DNA from: Lachnospiraceae bacterium
Lineage (GTDB): Bacteria; Bacillota; Clostridia; Lachnospirales; Lachnospiraceae
Direction: 5' to 3'
Length of the DNA: 37,878 nucleotides
Assembly (NCBI GenBank): GCA_017618195.1
Contig: JAFZUW010000055.1
Coordinates: 1 to 37,878 of the forward strand
The notes below the pieces were generated by a model. The model saw nothing but the letters and a program-made list of their open reading frames with translations, was not told the DNA's origin and ran no database searches. Shown piece after piece: positions 13,957 through 20,882 of this stretch. Position numbers and translations under genes: made by a program. Position 1 is the stretch's first letter; every line of letters begins with the position of its first letter.

Positions 13957-14978
13957 CAGATATCACCCATTGAAATCTTTCGGGCGGTCTTTACTTCCGC
14001 AACGGGTTCAGGCTGTTCGGGAATCTCCATGACCGGGGCTTCCTCCGGAGCCGCCGCAAGCTCCGCCGCGCGGGATGCTTCGATCTCCGCCTCTTCCGGA
14101 TAATCTTCCGGGGAAAGATCGATCCGGTCATCATCCGTGACCTTCACCACCTGATTATCCGTCGCCGTGATGATCTGCATATCGGTGTTCATCGCCCCCC
14201 AATGGGAAATCAACTGCCGGAGCATAGTTTTCTTTGCCATACTGTCGAATTCCTTATACCAGAACGACGAGTATTTCCACATCTCATTTGATGGGATTTC
14301 GTTGTTCTGCAGCCGGATATAATCCTCGGCGTTGAACGCCGGAGAGTACCGGTCCGCGTGGTCGATCATCTGCTCTTTCGTCCAGTAGAGCGTTTTGGAA
14401 AATCCGTTGAGGTATTCGAACCGCGCCGCATAGCCGACAGTCTTCGCCCGCGCTCTGGCGGCAGGGTCGGTGATCCAGTTGCAGATCAATTCCTCCGTGA
14501 ACGGGTTGAACCCTCCGAATTCACCTTCCTTGACCTCGACCACGTTGATGCTCCTGTAATAGCCGGACCGAATTGCCAGCTGAATATATCCCTTGTATCC
14601 GAGCACGAACACGGCTTCGGAGACGGTCTCGGGAATCCATTTTCCCCGCTCGTCTTTGAGGTTGTTCCCGTTCTCGTCGGTTTTGTAGACGATTTTACCG
14701 TTCCGCTTGACGGTGTTTTTGAACGGGACAAGGTAGAACTGCCCCAGCTGAGGGGACGGGACAAGGCCGAGGCTTTCGCCGAGAAGCGCACCCGCGATGA
14801 TGGACGGGTTCGTGCATTCCTGCAATGCCTTGTTTACGCTGACGGCGGACGTGATGTTCGCGATGAACCGGCTCCTGCGCACAGGATCGGTCAGCGTGTT
14901 TGAGATAAGCCGTTGATAGTTTTCCCCGGACAGGGCCACGGAAAACGGCTGCTTCTTCTGAATGATTTCGTTACTCAA
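13956..14978 (-). CDS. recT: RecT-family single-strand annealing protein
   Basis: 340 aa: early SVNKALQECTNPSIIAGALLGESLGLVPSPQLGQFYLVPF, then VFVLGYKGYIQLAIRSGYYRSI and WYKEFDSMAKKTMLRQLISHWG are textbook RecT motifs. It anneals complementary single strands during phage recombination and replication. The C-terminal about 60 residues are Glu/Pro/Ala-rich and flexible. It lies after DUF1351 (eight-base overlap), a common pair. The usual 5'-3' exonuclease (RecE/YqaJ) is not present. Confidence 0.93.
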   Translation of the reverse strand: MSNEIIQKKQPFSVALSGENYQRLISNTLTDPVRRSRFIANITSAVSVNKALQECTNPSIIAGALLGESLGLVPSPQLGQFYLVPFKNTVKRNGKIVYKTDENGNNLKDERGKWIPETVSEAVFVLGYKGYIQLAIRSGYYRSINVVEVKEGEFGGFNPFTEELICNWITDPAARARAKTVGYAARFEYLNGFSKTLYWTKEQMIDHADRYSPAFNAEDYIRLQNNEIPSNEMWKYSSFWYKEFDSMAKKTMLRQLISHWGAMNTDMQIITATDNQVVKVTDDDRIDLSPEDYPEEAEIEASRAAELAAAPEEAPVMEIPEQPEPVAEVKTARKISMGDI

Positions 14979-15831
14979 AGTCGTAACCTCCCTCAGTCAT
15001 GAATTTTTTGAGTTCCTTGATTTTGTTGAGCGTGCCGCGGACGGTAAACGTGACCTCGTAAACCTCTTCTTCGGCGGGCTGGACCGGAATTTCTTCTTCC
15101 GGAACCGCCACTTCCTCAGGCGCTTCGTTGGCGTACTCCTGCACCGCCTCCTCAACGGTATCTTCATATTTCGCCCGGAGCTGTGCCACAAGGTCAGCCT
15201 CTCCGTTCCGCTTCTGCTCTGCTTCAATGTCGCGGTGCCTTTGCTGAACTATAAGAATCGCCTGTGCCGCGTTGCACGTCCGGCGATACTCCGCCATGAT
15301 TTCATCCGCGTCCTCCTGTCCGCGGATCATTTCCATGTCCTCGGAAATCTTGTCGAGGTGGTCGTGTGCCGCCTGTTTCAGGGACTTCAAGGACGCTGAA
15401 ATGCTGATGTTCAAACGGGCCTGTTCAAACGGCGCGTCCTTCGGTTTGAGCCCGAGGCTTTCCCGATACTCGGTGAAGTACCGTTCCACCTCCGCTCGCT
15501 TCGAGGCTTTAATACCGTCCTCCACTCCGTTGATTTTTCCGGCGAGCTGTATGTCAGCCAGACGAAACGGCGTCGTTATGCAGTCTTTATAAACCTGCTC
15601 GAACGCCTCATACGGGGCGAGAATTGCCGCCTTGACTTCTTTGCGCCTGTTCTCAAAGTCAGCGAACATCTTGTTCAGCTCCGCCCGCTCTTTCTTGACG
15701 TCTTTGTACGTCTGATCGGTGCAGTCCAGCGAGAGGGCTTCCGACGTTCGCCGCTCGACCTCTTCCTTGATCTGGTGGAGCCGTTCAACGATGACCGGAA
15801 GTTGTTCCACCTGAATGATGCTGTTGTCCAT
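14971..15831 (-). CDS. DUF1351 protein, RecT-associated
   Basis: 286 aa, highly helical: MDNSIIQVEQLPVIVERLHQIKEEV, DCTDQTYKDVKKERAELNKMF, KAAILAPYEAFEQVYKDCI. This matches the DUF1351 family found next to recT in Bacillota phages; the molecular role is unproven. After about residue 230 comes a Glu/Pro/Val-rich linker and a short C-terminal domain (VRGTLNKIKELKKFMTEGGY) that resembles a small adaptor. AGAGGAGGGAG lies before the ATG. Confidence 0.85.
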   Translation of the reverse strand: MDNSIIQVEQLPVIVERLHQIKEEVERRTSEALSLDCTDQTYKDVKKERAELNKMFADFENRRKEVKAAILAPYEAFEQVYKDCITTPFRLADIQLAGKINGVEDGIKASKRAEVERYFTEYRESLGLKPKDAPFEQARLNISISASLKSLKQAAHDHLDKISEDMEMIRGQEDADEIMAEYRRTCNAAQAILIVQQRHRDIEAEQKRNGEADLVAQLRAKYEDTVEEAVQEYANEAPEEVAVPEEEIPVQPAEEEVYEVTFTVRGTLNKIKELKKFMTEGGYDFE

Positions 15832-15845
15832 GTCTCCCTCCTCTA

Positions 15846-16133
15846 TTAAGATCCGGCGTGATACCGCGCGAGGCTCCGCGCATATGCCACGCTGTTCTCG
15901 CTGTCAAACCACGGGATACCGAGAAGGTCAAGAAGATCTCGGTGCGACATTTCCCGCTGGCACTTCTCGCAGATTAACACCGGAATGTCCGAACCGTTTC
16001 CCTGATGCACAACCGCGCTGAGTACTTGATCGCCTTCGTGGATCGGCTCGTTGCAACCGTCACAGCAGCCGATAACCCCCTCGTCCTCGTGTGATTCATC
16101 CTCGCGGATGAAGTCACTCGTGATCTTATCCAT
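15846..16133 (-). CDS. Small zinc-ribbon protein (95 aa)
   Basis: MDKITSDFIREDESHEDEG is acidic and is followed by CCDGCNEPI and CEKCQREM, two CxxC pairs about 30 residues apart, then an alpha-helical tail (SVAYARSLARY). Eight-base overlap with the upstream gene. Zinc binding is likely; function unknown. Confidence 0.65.
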   Translation of the reverse strand: MDKITSDFIREDESHEDEGVIGCCDGCNEPIHEGDQVLSAVVHQGNGSDIPVLICEKCQREMSHRDLLDLLGIPWFDSENSVAYARSLARYHAGS

Positions 16134-16380
16134 TTTGCTTCTCCTTGAGTTTTTTTATTTCCTGCTCGTACCGTTCGCACCATCTGTCATCTATGTCGAG
16201 CTGGCACGTCTCATACGGGCATTCAATACAGATTTTTGCTTCCTCCGGGTTCTCGTATGGCTTTGGCCCGGATCGTCTCTTTTTTCTCACGCCGTCAGGC
16301 ACGATGGCATGTAACGGACCGGACAAGTTATTGACAAGGCTTTCCGCCGAAAGGTCCCGAAACTGATTTCCGCGTTTCAT
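16126..16380 (-). CDS. Hypothetical Cys-containing protein (84 aa)
   Basis: A basic N-terminal half (GVRKKRRSGPKPYENP) precedes CIECPYETCQLDIDDRWCERYEQEI, a compact four-Cys segment that could hold a metal, and a Lys-rich end. GGAGGGG precedes ATG 16380, which lies 52 bases inside the upstream HTH gene. The basic linker suggests nucleic-acid contact. Not recognised. Confidence 0.6.
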   Translation of the reverse strand: MKRGNQFRDLSAESLVNNLSGPLHAIVPDGVRKKRRSGPKPYENPEEAKICIECPYETCQLDIDDRWCERYEQEIKKLKEKQNG

Positions 16381-16789
16381 TTGTGATCCCCTCCGCGATT
16401 GCCTTTCTGTCCGCCACCCAGCGGATCACAGCCGCCGGATCGTATTCGTATGTGTACTGACTGCTCCCGGGGCGTTTATAAGCCACCCCGAACGGCCATA
16501 TGCCACGCTGTAAGCCGATCCTGAGCGATAACGGACAAATTCCTGTCGCCCGGCTCACATCGTCCGTCGTGAGCCTTCCGTACGTCCTGCGCGGCCTTCC
16601 GTACCGAAGCTCTTCTTCCGTGCAACCGAGGGACCGCGCCAGACGCGCGAGAACGGCGTCATTTGGACGAATTGATCCGGAAAGGTATTTACGTATCGAC
16701 GATGCGTCCGCGTTAATTGAGGACGCCAGCGACGCCACCGAGACACCGTTTTCATCCATCGCACGGCGAAGGTTCTCTTTAATGCTCAC
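16328..16789 (-). CDS. Two-domain HTH regulator (Cro/CI-type plus excisionase-like domain)
   Basis: 153 aa. Residues 1-65 (MSIKENLRRAMDENGVSVASLASSI, ADASSIRKYLSG, LARLARSLGCTEEELRYG) are a Cro/CI-type HTH. From about residue 70 a second part, YGRLTTDDVSRATGICPLSLRIGLQRG and ending YDPAAVIRWVADRK, looks like a winged-helix DNA-binding domain of the kind found in excisionases. It overlaps the preceding Cro-like gene by four bases. It may help the lytic decision or excision; this is inferred from architecture and place. Confidence 0.65.
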   Translation of the reverse strand: MSIKENLRRAMDENGVSVASLASSINADASSIRKYLSGSIRPNDAVLARLARSLGCTEEELRYGRPRRTYGRLTTDDVSRATGICPLSLRIGLQRGIWPFGVAYKRPGSSQYTYEYDPAAVIRWVADRKAIAEGITNETRKSVSGPFGGKPCQ

Positions 16790-17004
16790 GACTTCACCTC
16801 TACATCCTTCTTGCCGTACATCAGCTCGTCCATCGTGATTCCCAGTGCTCTGGAAATCGCCGCGAACGTGTACGCATTCGGGAGCCGGACATTCGTCTCA
16901 AACTGAGAAATTGCCGCGACCGTGACCTGTGCTTCTCCCGCCAGCGCGGTCTGAGTCATTCCGACCGTCTCACGACGTGCTCTGATGTTTTCACCTAAAG
17001 ACAT
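16786..17004 (-). CDS. Cro/CI-type HTH regulator
   Basis: The 72 aa protein is a single XRE HTH: ENIRARRETVGMTQTALAGEAQVTVAAISQFETN then LPNAYTFAAISRALGITMDELMYG. The first letters of each helix fit the family closely. AAGGAGGT lies nine bases before the ATG. It is an early lytic-strand gene and thus resembles Cro in role, though three small genes separate it from the switch promoter. Confidence 0.8.
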   Translation of the reverse strand: MSLGENIRARRETVGMTQTALAGEAQVTVAAISQFETNVRLPNAYTFAAISRALGITMDELMYGKKDVEVKS

Positions 17005-17048
17005 TTATCATATACCTCCTTGCTCAAATTAACCTGCCATCGTCAGCG

Positions 17049-17092
17049 CCGGGAGGTCATCCCCGGTCGGACGTCCGCCGGTATCCCGGCGG
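17049..17092 (-). other. Two tandem GC-rich hairpins in an intergenic gap
   Basis: In the 103-base gap before the Cro-like gene, CCGCCGG-TATC-CCGGCGG (17075-17092) is a perfect seven-pair hairpin. CCGGG/CCCGG (17049-17053 with 17062-17066) forms a second. No T-run follows on the minus strand, so a simple intrinsic terminator is unlikely; an RNA processing site or attenuator is possible. Confidence 0.4.
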
Positions 17093-17107
17093 AATCGTTT
17101 CGGCTTT

Positions 17108-17305
17108 TTAAAATATCCCAATCCTCCGAGCTTCCGCACAAAGTGCGTGCTTCCGGGCCATCGCCCTTTCCGTCTCGTACTCCCGGAAAAGACGTTTATA
17201 TGTGATCCAGTCTTCATCTGCCGCCGCCTGATTCAATTTCGGTTTCAATGCCTCGGCTTTGGCCTCCCGGATCTTAGCCATGTTGATGTGCTGTTCTATC
17301 GTCAT
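17108..17305 (-). CDS. Small helical protein (65 aa)
   Basis: MTIEQHINMAKIREAKAEALK followed by DWITYKRLFREYETERAMARKHALCAEARRIGIF. Mostly charged helix, no Cys pairs or membrane segment. AAGGGA lies upstream of the ATG. An internal ATG at 17281 is an alternative start. Unknown function; small early phage protein. Confidence 0.55.
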   Translation of the reverse strand: MTIEQHINMAKIREAKAEALKPKLNQAAADEDWITYKRLFREYETERAMARKHALCAEARRIGIF

Positions 17306-17317
17306 CTTGTTGTCCCT

Positions 17318-17584
17318 TCATTCTCCGCAAATTTCCTTCCAGAAGAGGTCGAACCCTTCCTGCGCGGATCCTTCGTAAGTCCATTCCGGGGTCGGCTTGT
17401 CTTTGGCCTCGATCCGCTCGTCGATGCTCTTCTGTTCCTTCGCGTGCTGTGACCGGAGGCTTTCTCCCATATACCCGTTGTTGTCTTTTGTGACAAGGTA
17501 GGTATAACCCCTGTACTCATATATCAGCTCGGTGTGCTGCCATCCGTCTCGGACGGCCCCGATGTACCTTGCCTTCTTTTCCAT
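17318..17584 (-). CDS. Hypothetical 88 aa early protein
   Basis: Starts MEKKARYIGAVRDGWQHTELIYEYRGYTYLV and ends DLFWKEICGE. A beta-rich N-terminal part with many Tyr is followed by a charged helix (SQHAKEQKSIDERIEAKDK). GGAGGAAAGG precedes the ATG. It is the second gene of the early leftward operon. I do not recognise the family. Confidence 0.6.
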   Translation of the reverse strand: MEKKARYIGAVRDGWQHTELIYEYRGYTYLVTKDNNGYMGESLRSQHAKEQKSIDERIEAKDKPTPEWTYEGSAQEGFDLFWKEICGE

Positions 17585-17646
17585 TTCGCCTTTCCTTTCC
17601 TCCCTTCCGGGCTTGCCCGCCCCATTCCGGGGCGGGCTGTTCTATC

Positions 17647-18012
17647 TTACTGATTGATGATTCTCTGGATTCTGGCGAGCTTGTCTTCAAGTTCCTTGAC
17701 TTTCTTCTGTGCTTCCATCCCTTTGTCGAAATGCTTCTGGTAGAAGCTGATTGTGTCTTCCATTTCCGCGATCTTCGCGGCGTGTTCTGCGTTCTGCTCG
17801 TTGATTCTCTTCCGGAGTTTCAATTCCGTCGCCCACGCCCCGGATTTATATGCCTTCTTCCATGCCGCGCAAAACTCGTCCTTATTGCCGTTGTATTCGT
17901 AGTAGCTTTCCTCGATATAGTAGTACTCATCGAATTTGATGAAGTAGCCGTTCTCGCTGTATTCGATCACCGGCTTGTATCCAGTACGCTCGATAAATTC
18001 CGATCTCATCAT
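17647..18012 (-). CDS. First early gene: 121 aa coiled-coil protein
   Basis: The N-terminal half is rich in Tyr and acidic residues (YSENGYFIKFDEYYYIEESYYE). The C-terminal half is a predicted coiled coil (NEQNAEHAAKIAEMEDTISF, then KVKELEDKLARIQRI). AGGAGG lies eight bases before ATG 18012; ATG 18009 follows directly. It is the first gene after the leftward promoter and so is expected immediately on induction. Function unknown; an early host-takeover or regulatory role is possible. Confidence 0.65.
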   Translation of the reverse strand: MMRSEFIERTGYKPVIEYSENGYFIKFDEYYYIEESYYEYNGNKDEFCAAWKKAYKSGAWATELKLRKRINEQNAEHAAKIAEMEDTISFYQKHFDKGMEAQKKVKELEDKLARIQRIINQ

Positions 18013-18027
18013 TTTTGGTTCCTCCTG

Positions 18028-18056
18028 TTTACTTTTGGCTTGGTGTATGTTATAAT
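18028..18056 (+). promoter_or_regulatory. Possible rightward promoter facing the leftward early promoter
   Basis: TTTACT (18028-18033) and TATAAT (18051-18056) are 17 bases apart on the plus strand. Transcription would run through the leftward promoter toward the repressor. The face-to-face layout would cause interference, so this may be a maintenance promoter or a chance match. Confidence 0.35.
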
Positions 18057-18075
18057 GGGGTTGGTCTTATTAACC

Positions 18076-18091
18076 GTGTTAAGTATAACAC
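18076..18091. promoter_or_regulatory. Operator candidate over the leftward -10 box
   Basis: GTGTTA-AGTA-TAACAC is a perfect six-base inverted repeat that covers the -10 box of the leftward early promoter. A repressor dimer bound here would block that promoter, the expected action of the CI-like protein encoded beside it. Confidence 0.55.
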
Positions 18092-18110
18092 AGAACACTT
18101 AGCTTTTCAA
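18082..18110 (-). promoter_or_regulatory. Leftward early (lytic) promoter
   Basis: On the minus strand TTGAAA (18110-18105) and TATACT (18087-18082) are 17 bases apart, about 70 bases before the first early gene. Its -10 lies within the 18076-18091 inverted repeat, giving a clear repression model. Confidence 0.65.
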
Positions 18111-18122
18111 GTAGATAGACTC

Positions 18123-18169
18123 AACTCATTGAGTTTCTACCCTTTACACAAAACTATGCGCATTTAGTT
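18123..18169 (+). promoter_or_regulatory. Rightward repressor promoter candidate with overlapping operators
   Basis: TTGAGT (18129-18134) and AACTAT (18152-18157) are 17 bases apart, back to back with the leftward promoter. The -35 lies in a perfect odd palindrome AACTCA-T-TGAGTT (18123-18135). An imperfect dyad around TGCGCA (18152-18169) covers the -10. These could be autoregulatory operators of the repressor. The -10 is a poor match to consensus. Confidence 0.4.
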
Positions 18170-18198
18170 GTTAAATATCAACAAAAAGGAGAAATGGA

Positions 18199-18831
18199 AT
18201 GTTTTATCAAAACCTTACCCGGCTTTGCAGAGAAAAAAGGACTACCCCCACAGCCGCCGCAAAAGCCGTCGGACTTTCCTCTGCTGCCCCGGTCTACTGG
18301 AAACGGGGCTCCATACCAAAAGCCGATACTGTTCAAAAACTCGCCGACTTTCTTGGAGTGACCGTTAATGACCTGCTATCAGATAATTCCGAAACGCCGT
18401 CTAAACTCCGCACAGAAGAAGGGGAGAAGATCGCCGTTCTTTCCACGGTCGGCGCGGGCATACCCCTTGAGGCTATCTGTACTTTTGATCAGGATGATCC
18501 GGATAGCTGGGAAGAGATTTCAAAGCTGGATGCAAAATCCGGGAAATACTATGCCTTAAAAATTCGCGGGAACTCCATGGATCCGTTGATTCGGTACGGA
18601 GAAATCGTAATTGTCCGAAAGCAGGACGAATATAACGACGGCGATATCGTTGTGGTACTCGTGAACGGCGATGAAGGAGTCTGCAAATTGCTCGAATATA
18701 GGGACAATGGCGGAATCTGCCTTCGTTCTTTGAATCCGGACTATCCTCCAATGGTATTCTCGCGGGAACAGATCGAAAACTTGCCCGTCCGGATCATGGG
18801 CCGATGCGTAGAACGCCGGGGGAAATTGTAA
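18199..18831 (+). CDS. CI-like repressor with S24/LexA-type peptidase domain
   Basis: 210 aa. Residues 1-60 hold an HTH (MFYQNLTRLCREKRTTPTAA, AAPVYWKRGSIPKADTVQKLADFLGVTVNDLLS). The C-terminal domain has the self-cleavage site region VGAGIPLEA, the catalytic Ser in RGNSMDPLIRYGE and the catalytic Lys in GVCKLL, so RecA-dependent inactivation after DNA damage is expected. AAAGGAG precedes the ATG. It keeps the prophage silent by binding operators in 18076-18169, and is co-transcribed with the integrase (one-base overlap). Confidence 0.92.
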   Translation: MFYQNLTRLCREKRTTPTAAAKAVGLSSAAPVYWKRGSIPKADTVQKLADFLGVTVNDLLSDNSETPSKLRTEEGEKIAVLSTVGAGIPLEAICTFDQDDPDSWEEISKLDAKSGKYYALKIRGNSMDPLIRYGEIVIVRKQDEYNDGDIVVVLVNGDEGVCKLLEYRDNGGICLRSLNPDYPPMVFSREQIENLPVRIMGRCVERRGKL

Positions 18832-19865
18832 TGCGGCACCCGAACGGATTCGGCTCCATCGATAAGCTGTCCGGTAAACGGCGGAAGCCATACCGCGTCC
18901 GCGTGACGACCGGCTTTGAAATGGACGATGACGGACACGCGCGGCAGATTCAGCGAACCGTCGGTACATACGCCACCTATCAGGAGGCTGTTGACGCGCT
19001 GGCGGCATATAACAGGAACCCGGTGATCCTCGATCCGTCCGTGACCTTTGGGGAAGTTTATCGAAGATGGAGCGCGGAGAAATATCCATCCATGAGTGAA
19101 TCAACGGCGAATACGTATGCCTCGGCATACGCGGCGATATCTGAAATCCTCGGGAACGCAGAGTTCCGCAAGCTGCGCCGGGCAAATTTGCAGGACGCCG
19201 TTGAGCTTTCCGGGCGGGAATATCCCACGCTTCAAATAATCCTCGTCGTGATTCGCGGAGTGTATAAATATGCAATCAGGAACGATATCATTGACAAGGA
19301 TTACAGCCAATACCTAAATATAAGCAGATTCAAACCGGATGAAGACGGCGAACCGATGCATAAGATTTTCACGAGTGAGGAAATGTCCGCACTGTGGGAC
19401 CATAAGGATGACCAATTCGTCCGGGAAATCCTCATGCTCTGTTACAGCGGCCTTCGGATCGCTGAATACCTCGCCCTGACGCCGGAGGATATTGACGTCC
19501 CGGCCCGTTTTTTGACGGTTCGGAAAGCTAAAACAAGGTCAGGAATACGGCACGTTCCAATCGCTGAGAAAACCGCCGCCTTGTGGGAAGAGCTTCGGGA
19601 AAGGAGAAAGACTCCGGATGCCCGGAGATTGAAAGCACAATATGATAAGTTCGCCGATGTCATGACGGCGAAGATGGAGCAGATCGGCCTTGATCGGCAC
19701 CTTCCGCATGATACCCGGCACACCTGTGCGAGTATGCTGAAAGAGCAGAAGGTTGATCTGCTCGTCATCAAGCGCATCCTCGGCCACCGCATCAATGATA
19801 TGACGGAACGCGTTTATATCGACCTGACGGACACCGCGCTGTTGGAGGCGATCAACCGCCTGTGA
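18831..19865 (+). CDS. int: Tyrosine-recombinase integrase
   Basis: 344 aa from ATG 18831, which overlaps the repressor stop (TAATG) and has GGGGGA upstream. The N-terminal RHPNGFGSIDKLSGKRRKPY resembles an arm-binding domain, followed by a SAM-like core-binding region. The catalytic domain shows Arg in YSGLRIAEYLAL, HDTRHTC with the His-x-x-Arg, GHRINDMTERVY with the second His and nucleophile Tyr about 10 residues from the end. It catalyses integration and excision at attP. Coupling to the repressor gene means int is made in lysogens. Confidence 0.95.
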   Translation: MRHPNGFGSIDKLSGKRRKPYRVRVTTGFEMDDDGHARQIQRTVGTYATYQEAVDALAAYNRNPVILDPSVTFGEVYRRWSAEKYPSMSESTANTYASAYAAISEILGNAEFRKLRRANLQDAVELSGREYPTLQIILVVIRGVYKYAIRNDIIDKDYSQYLNISRFKPDEDGEPMHKIFTSEEMSALWDHKDDQFVREILMLCYSGLRIAEYLALTPEDIDVPARFLTVRKAKTRSGIRHVPIAEKTAALWEELRERRKTPDARRLKAQYDKFADVMTAKMEQIGLDRHLPHDTRHTCASMLKEQKVDLLVIKRILGHRINDMTERVYIDLTDTALLEAINRL

Positions 19866-20041
19866 CTTGCTTGTGACTTATGCAGGAATCCGGACGGATA
19901 TTCATGGAACCTCAGAAATCAAAAAGCAAAGAAAAAAGCCGATCGGTTCAACCCGGTCGGCTTTGAAAATGCGCTTTTTCTAATGAATCTTTAAATGACG
20001 AACGCCTTCTTTATAGGTCTTTCGGCTGTTTTGTGACTTGC
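19861..20041. repeat. Direct repeats TGTGACTT next to int, candidate attP arm sites
   Basis: TGTGACTT occurs at 19861, 19872 and 20032, with the longer TGTGACTTGC at the first and third. The repeats flank the int terminator and the only gap beside int (19866-20010), where attP would be expected. The crossover core itself cannot be identified without a host attB sequence. Confidence 0.35.
19935..19964. terminator. Bidirectional intrinsic terminator between int and the accessory block
   Basis: AAAGCCGA pairs with TCGGCTTT around an inner CGG/CCG. On the minus strand the stem is followed by TTTTTTC, a strong terminator for leftward transcription from 20011-22820. On the plus strand it follows int, with a looser T-run (GCTTTTTC) about a dozen bases on. 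Confidence 0.75.
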
Positions 20042-20235
20042 GCGGACTTTTCGAGGATGGCTGCGACCACGAACGCGGCCTTGCTCATTCCGGCGGCTTT
20101 TGCGGCTTCCTCTAAAATTTCCGCCGTACCCTTCGGCGCCATTATCTGAATTCGGTCGTATGTTTGTCTGTTGAATTCCCGGCGATACTCCGCCGCCTCC
20201 GGAGTTTTGTCCCACGTTCTCTTTCTGTCCGCCAT
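20011..20235 (-). CDS. Ribbon-helix-helix-like small protein (74 aa)
   Basis: After a basic, polar start (MADRKRTWDKTPEAAEYRREFNR) comes YDRIQIMAPKGTAEILEEAAK then AAGMSKAAFVVAAILEKSA, the strand-helix-helix pattern of Arc/MetJ-type DNA-binding proteins. ATG 20235 overlaps the upstream stop by one base. It is the last gene of the accessory block before the terminator. It may regulate that block or be an antitoxin-like orphan; no toxin partner is evident. Confidence 0.65.
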   Translation of the reverse strand: MADRKRTWDKTPEAAEYRREFNRQTYDRIQIMAPKGTAEILEEAAKAAGMSKAAFVVAAILEKSAQVTKQPKDL

Positions 20236-20573
20236 CAGTTCCAATCCTCCGGGGCGATTATGATAGTCTCATCATCAAGCCTGTATATATGAGCGGAACC
20301 TTCATCGGGGCATATGAGATCCCCGTTTGCATCATATAATACGGTGATACCTCGAAGGATCTTGAACCGTCGAGCTTCGCCCACCCAATCATCAACCCGA
20401 TAATCTTCGATGGGAATAATCGCCCCCGCATCCCAGCCTATGGGTTCTCCGTAGAACAGTTTGGGAAGTTCATTTTCATCCGGGCATACATTCGACCAGT
20501 TGCAAACGATTGTATCACCGTTCGAGTAGATCACGATTCCGGATTCCTGACCGGTCAAGTCATGTAATGTCAT
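20235..20573 (-). CDS. Hypothetical 112 aa protein of the accessory block
   Basis: ATG 20573 has GGAGGAG upstream. The protein (MTLHDLTGQESGIVIYSNGDTI, then CNWSNVCPDENELPKLFYG) is acidic and beta-rich, ending DDETIIIAPEDWN. No membrane segment, signal peptide or catalytic motif is apparent. Low positive charge argues against DNA binding. It is coupled to the RHH gene. Function unknown; possibly a DNA-mimic-like or immunity protein, but there is no specific evidence. Confidence 0.6.
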   Translation of the reverse strand: MTLHDLTGQESGIVIYSNGDTIVCNWSNVCPDENELPKLFYGEPIGWDAGAIIPIEDYRVDDWVGEARRFKILRGITVLYDANGDLICPDEGSAHIYRLDDETIIIAPEDWN

Positions 20574-20577
20574 CTTA

Positions 20578-20799
20578 TTACTCCTCCCAATTATAAGGAA
20601 GCTCATAAATCACGTTATTGAAACGGATTTGTCTTCCGGTTCCGGTATTCGTATGGATTATTTTGCATATGGCATTATTAAAGCCGTCATATTCATGGAA
20701 GTTGCTGTTGTTCAGATCGATAATGACGTACTCATTTAGGATGCCAGCAAATTTCCATTTGTGCGGAAGATCTGAGATCGATTTGCGTTCGAGTTTCAT
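20578..20799 (-). CDS. Hypothetical 73 aa protein of the accessory block
   Basis: MKLERKSISDLPHKWKFAGILNEYVIIDLNN and an end NNVIYELPYNWEE. AGAAAGGAAAAG precedes ATG 20799. It is the first gene after the promoter at 20831-20859. Beta-rich with many Asn and aromatic residues; similar overall flavour to the following 112 aa protein. Not recognised. Confidence 0.6.
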   Translation of the reverse strand: MKLERKSISDLPHKWKFAGILNEYVIIDLNNSNFHEYDGFNNAICKIIHTNTGTGRQIRFNNVIYELPYNWEE

Positions 20800-20830
20800 C
20801 TTTTGCTTTTCCTTTCTGTGTGTATATGTC

Positions 20831-20859
20831 ATTATAGCATCCTGCGGGGAAGGTGTCAA
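20831..20859 (-). promoter_or_regulatory. Strong sigma-70 promoter of the small accessory genes
   Basis: TTGACA (20859-20854) and TATAAT (20836-20831) are 17 bases apart on the minus strand, both perfect. It starts transcription about 25 bases upstream of the 73 aa gene, independent of the lytic operons. Confidence 0.75.
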
Positions 20860-20870
20860 GCCCTCCCCGC
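20844..20870. promoter_or_regulatory. Inverted repeat cradling the -35 box
   Basis: GCGGGGAAGG and CCCTCCCCGC (9 of 10 pairs) flank TGTCAAG, the -35 of the promoter at 20831-20859. It could be an operator. As RNA it could serve as a terminator-like hairpin for the upstream DUF932 gene, though no T-run follows. Confidence 0.45.
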
Positions 20871-20882
20871 GTTCCTGCCGGA

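Noticed and set aside
20011-20573. Toxin-antitoxin pair
   Set aside because: The RHH-like protein could be an antitoxin, but the neighbouring acidic 112 aa protein shows no toxin motif, and gene order alone is not enough.
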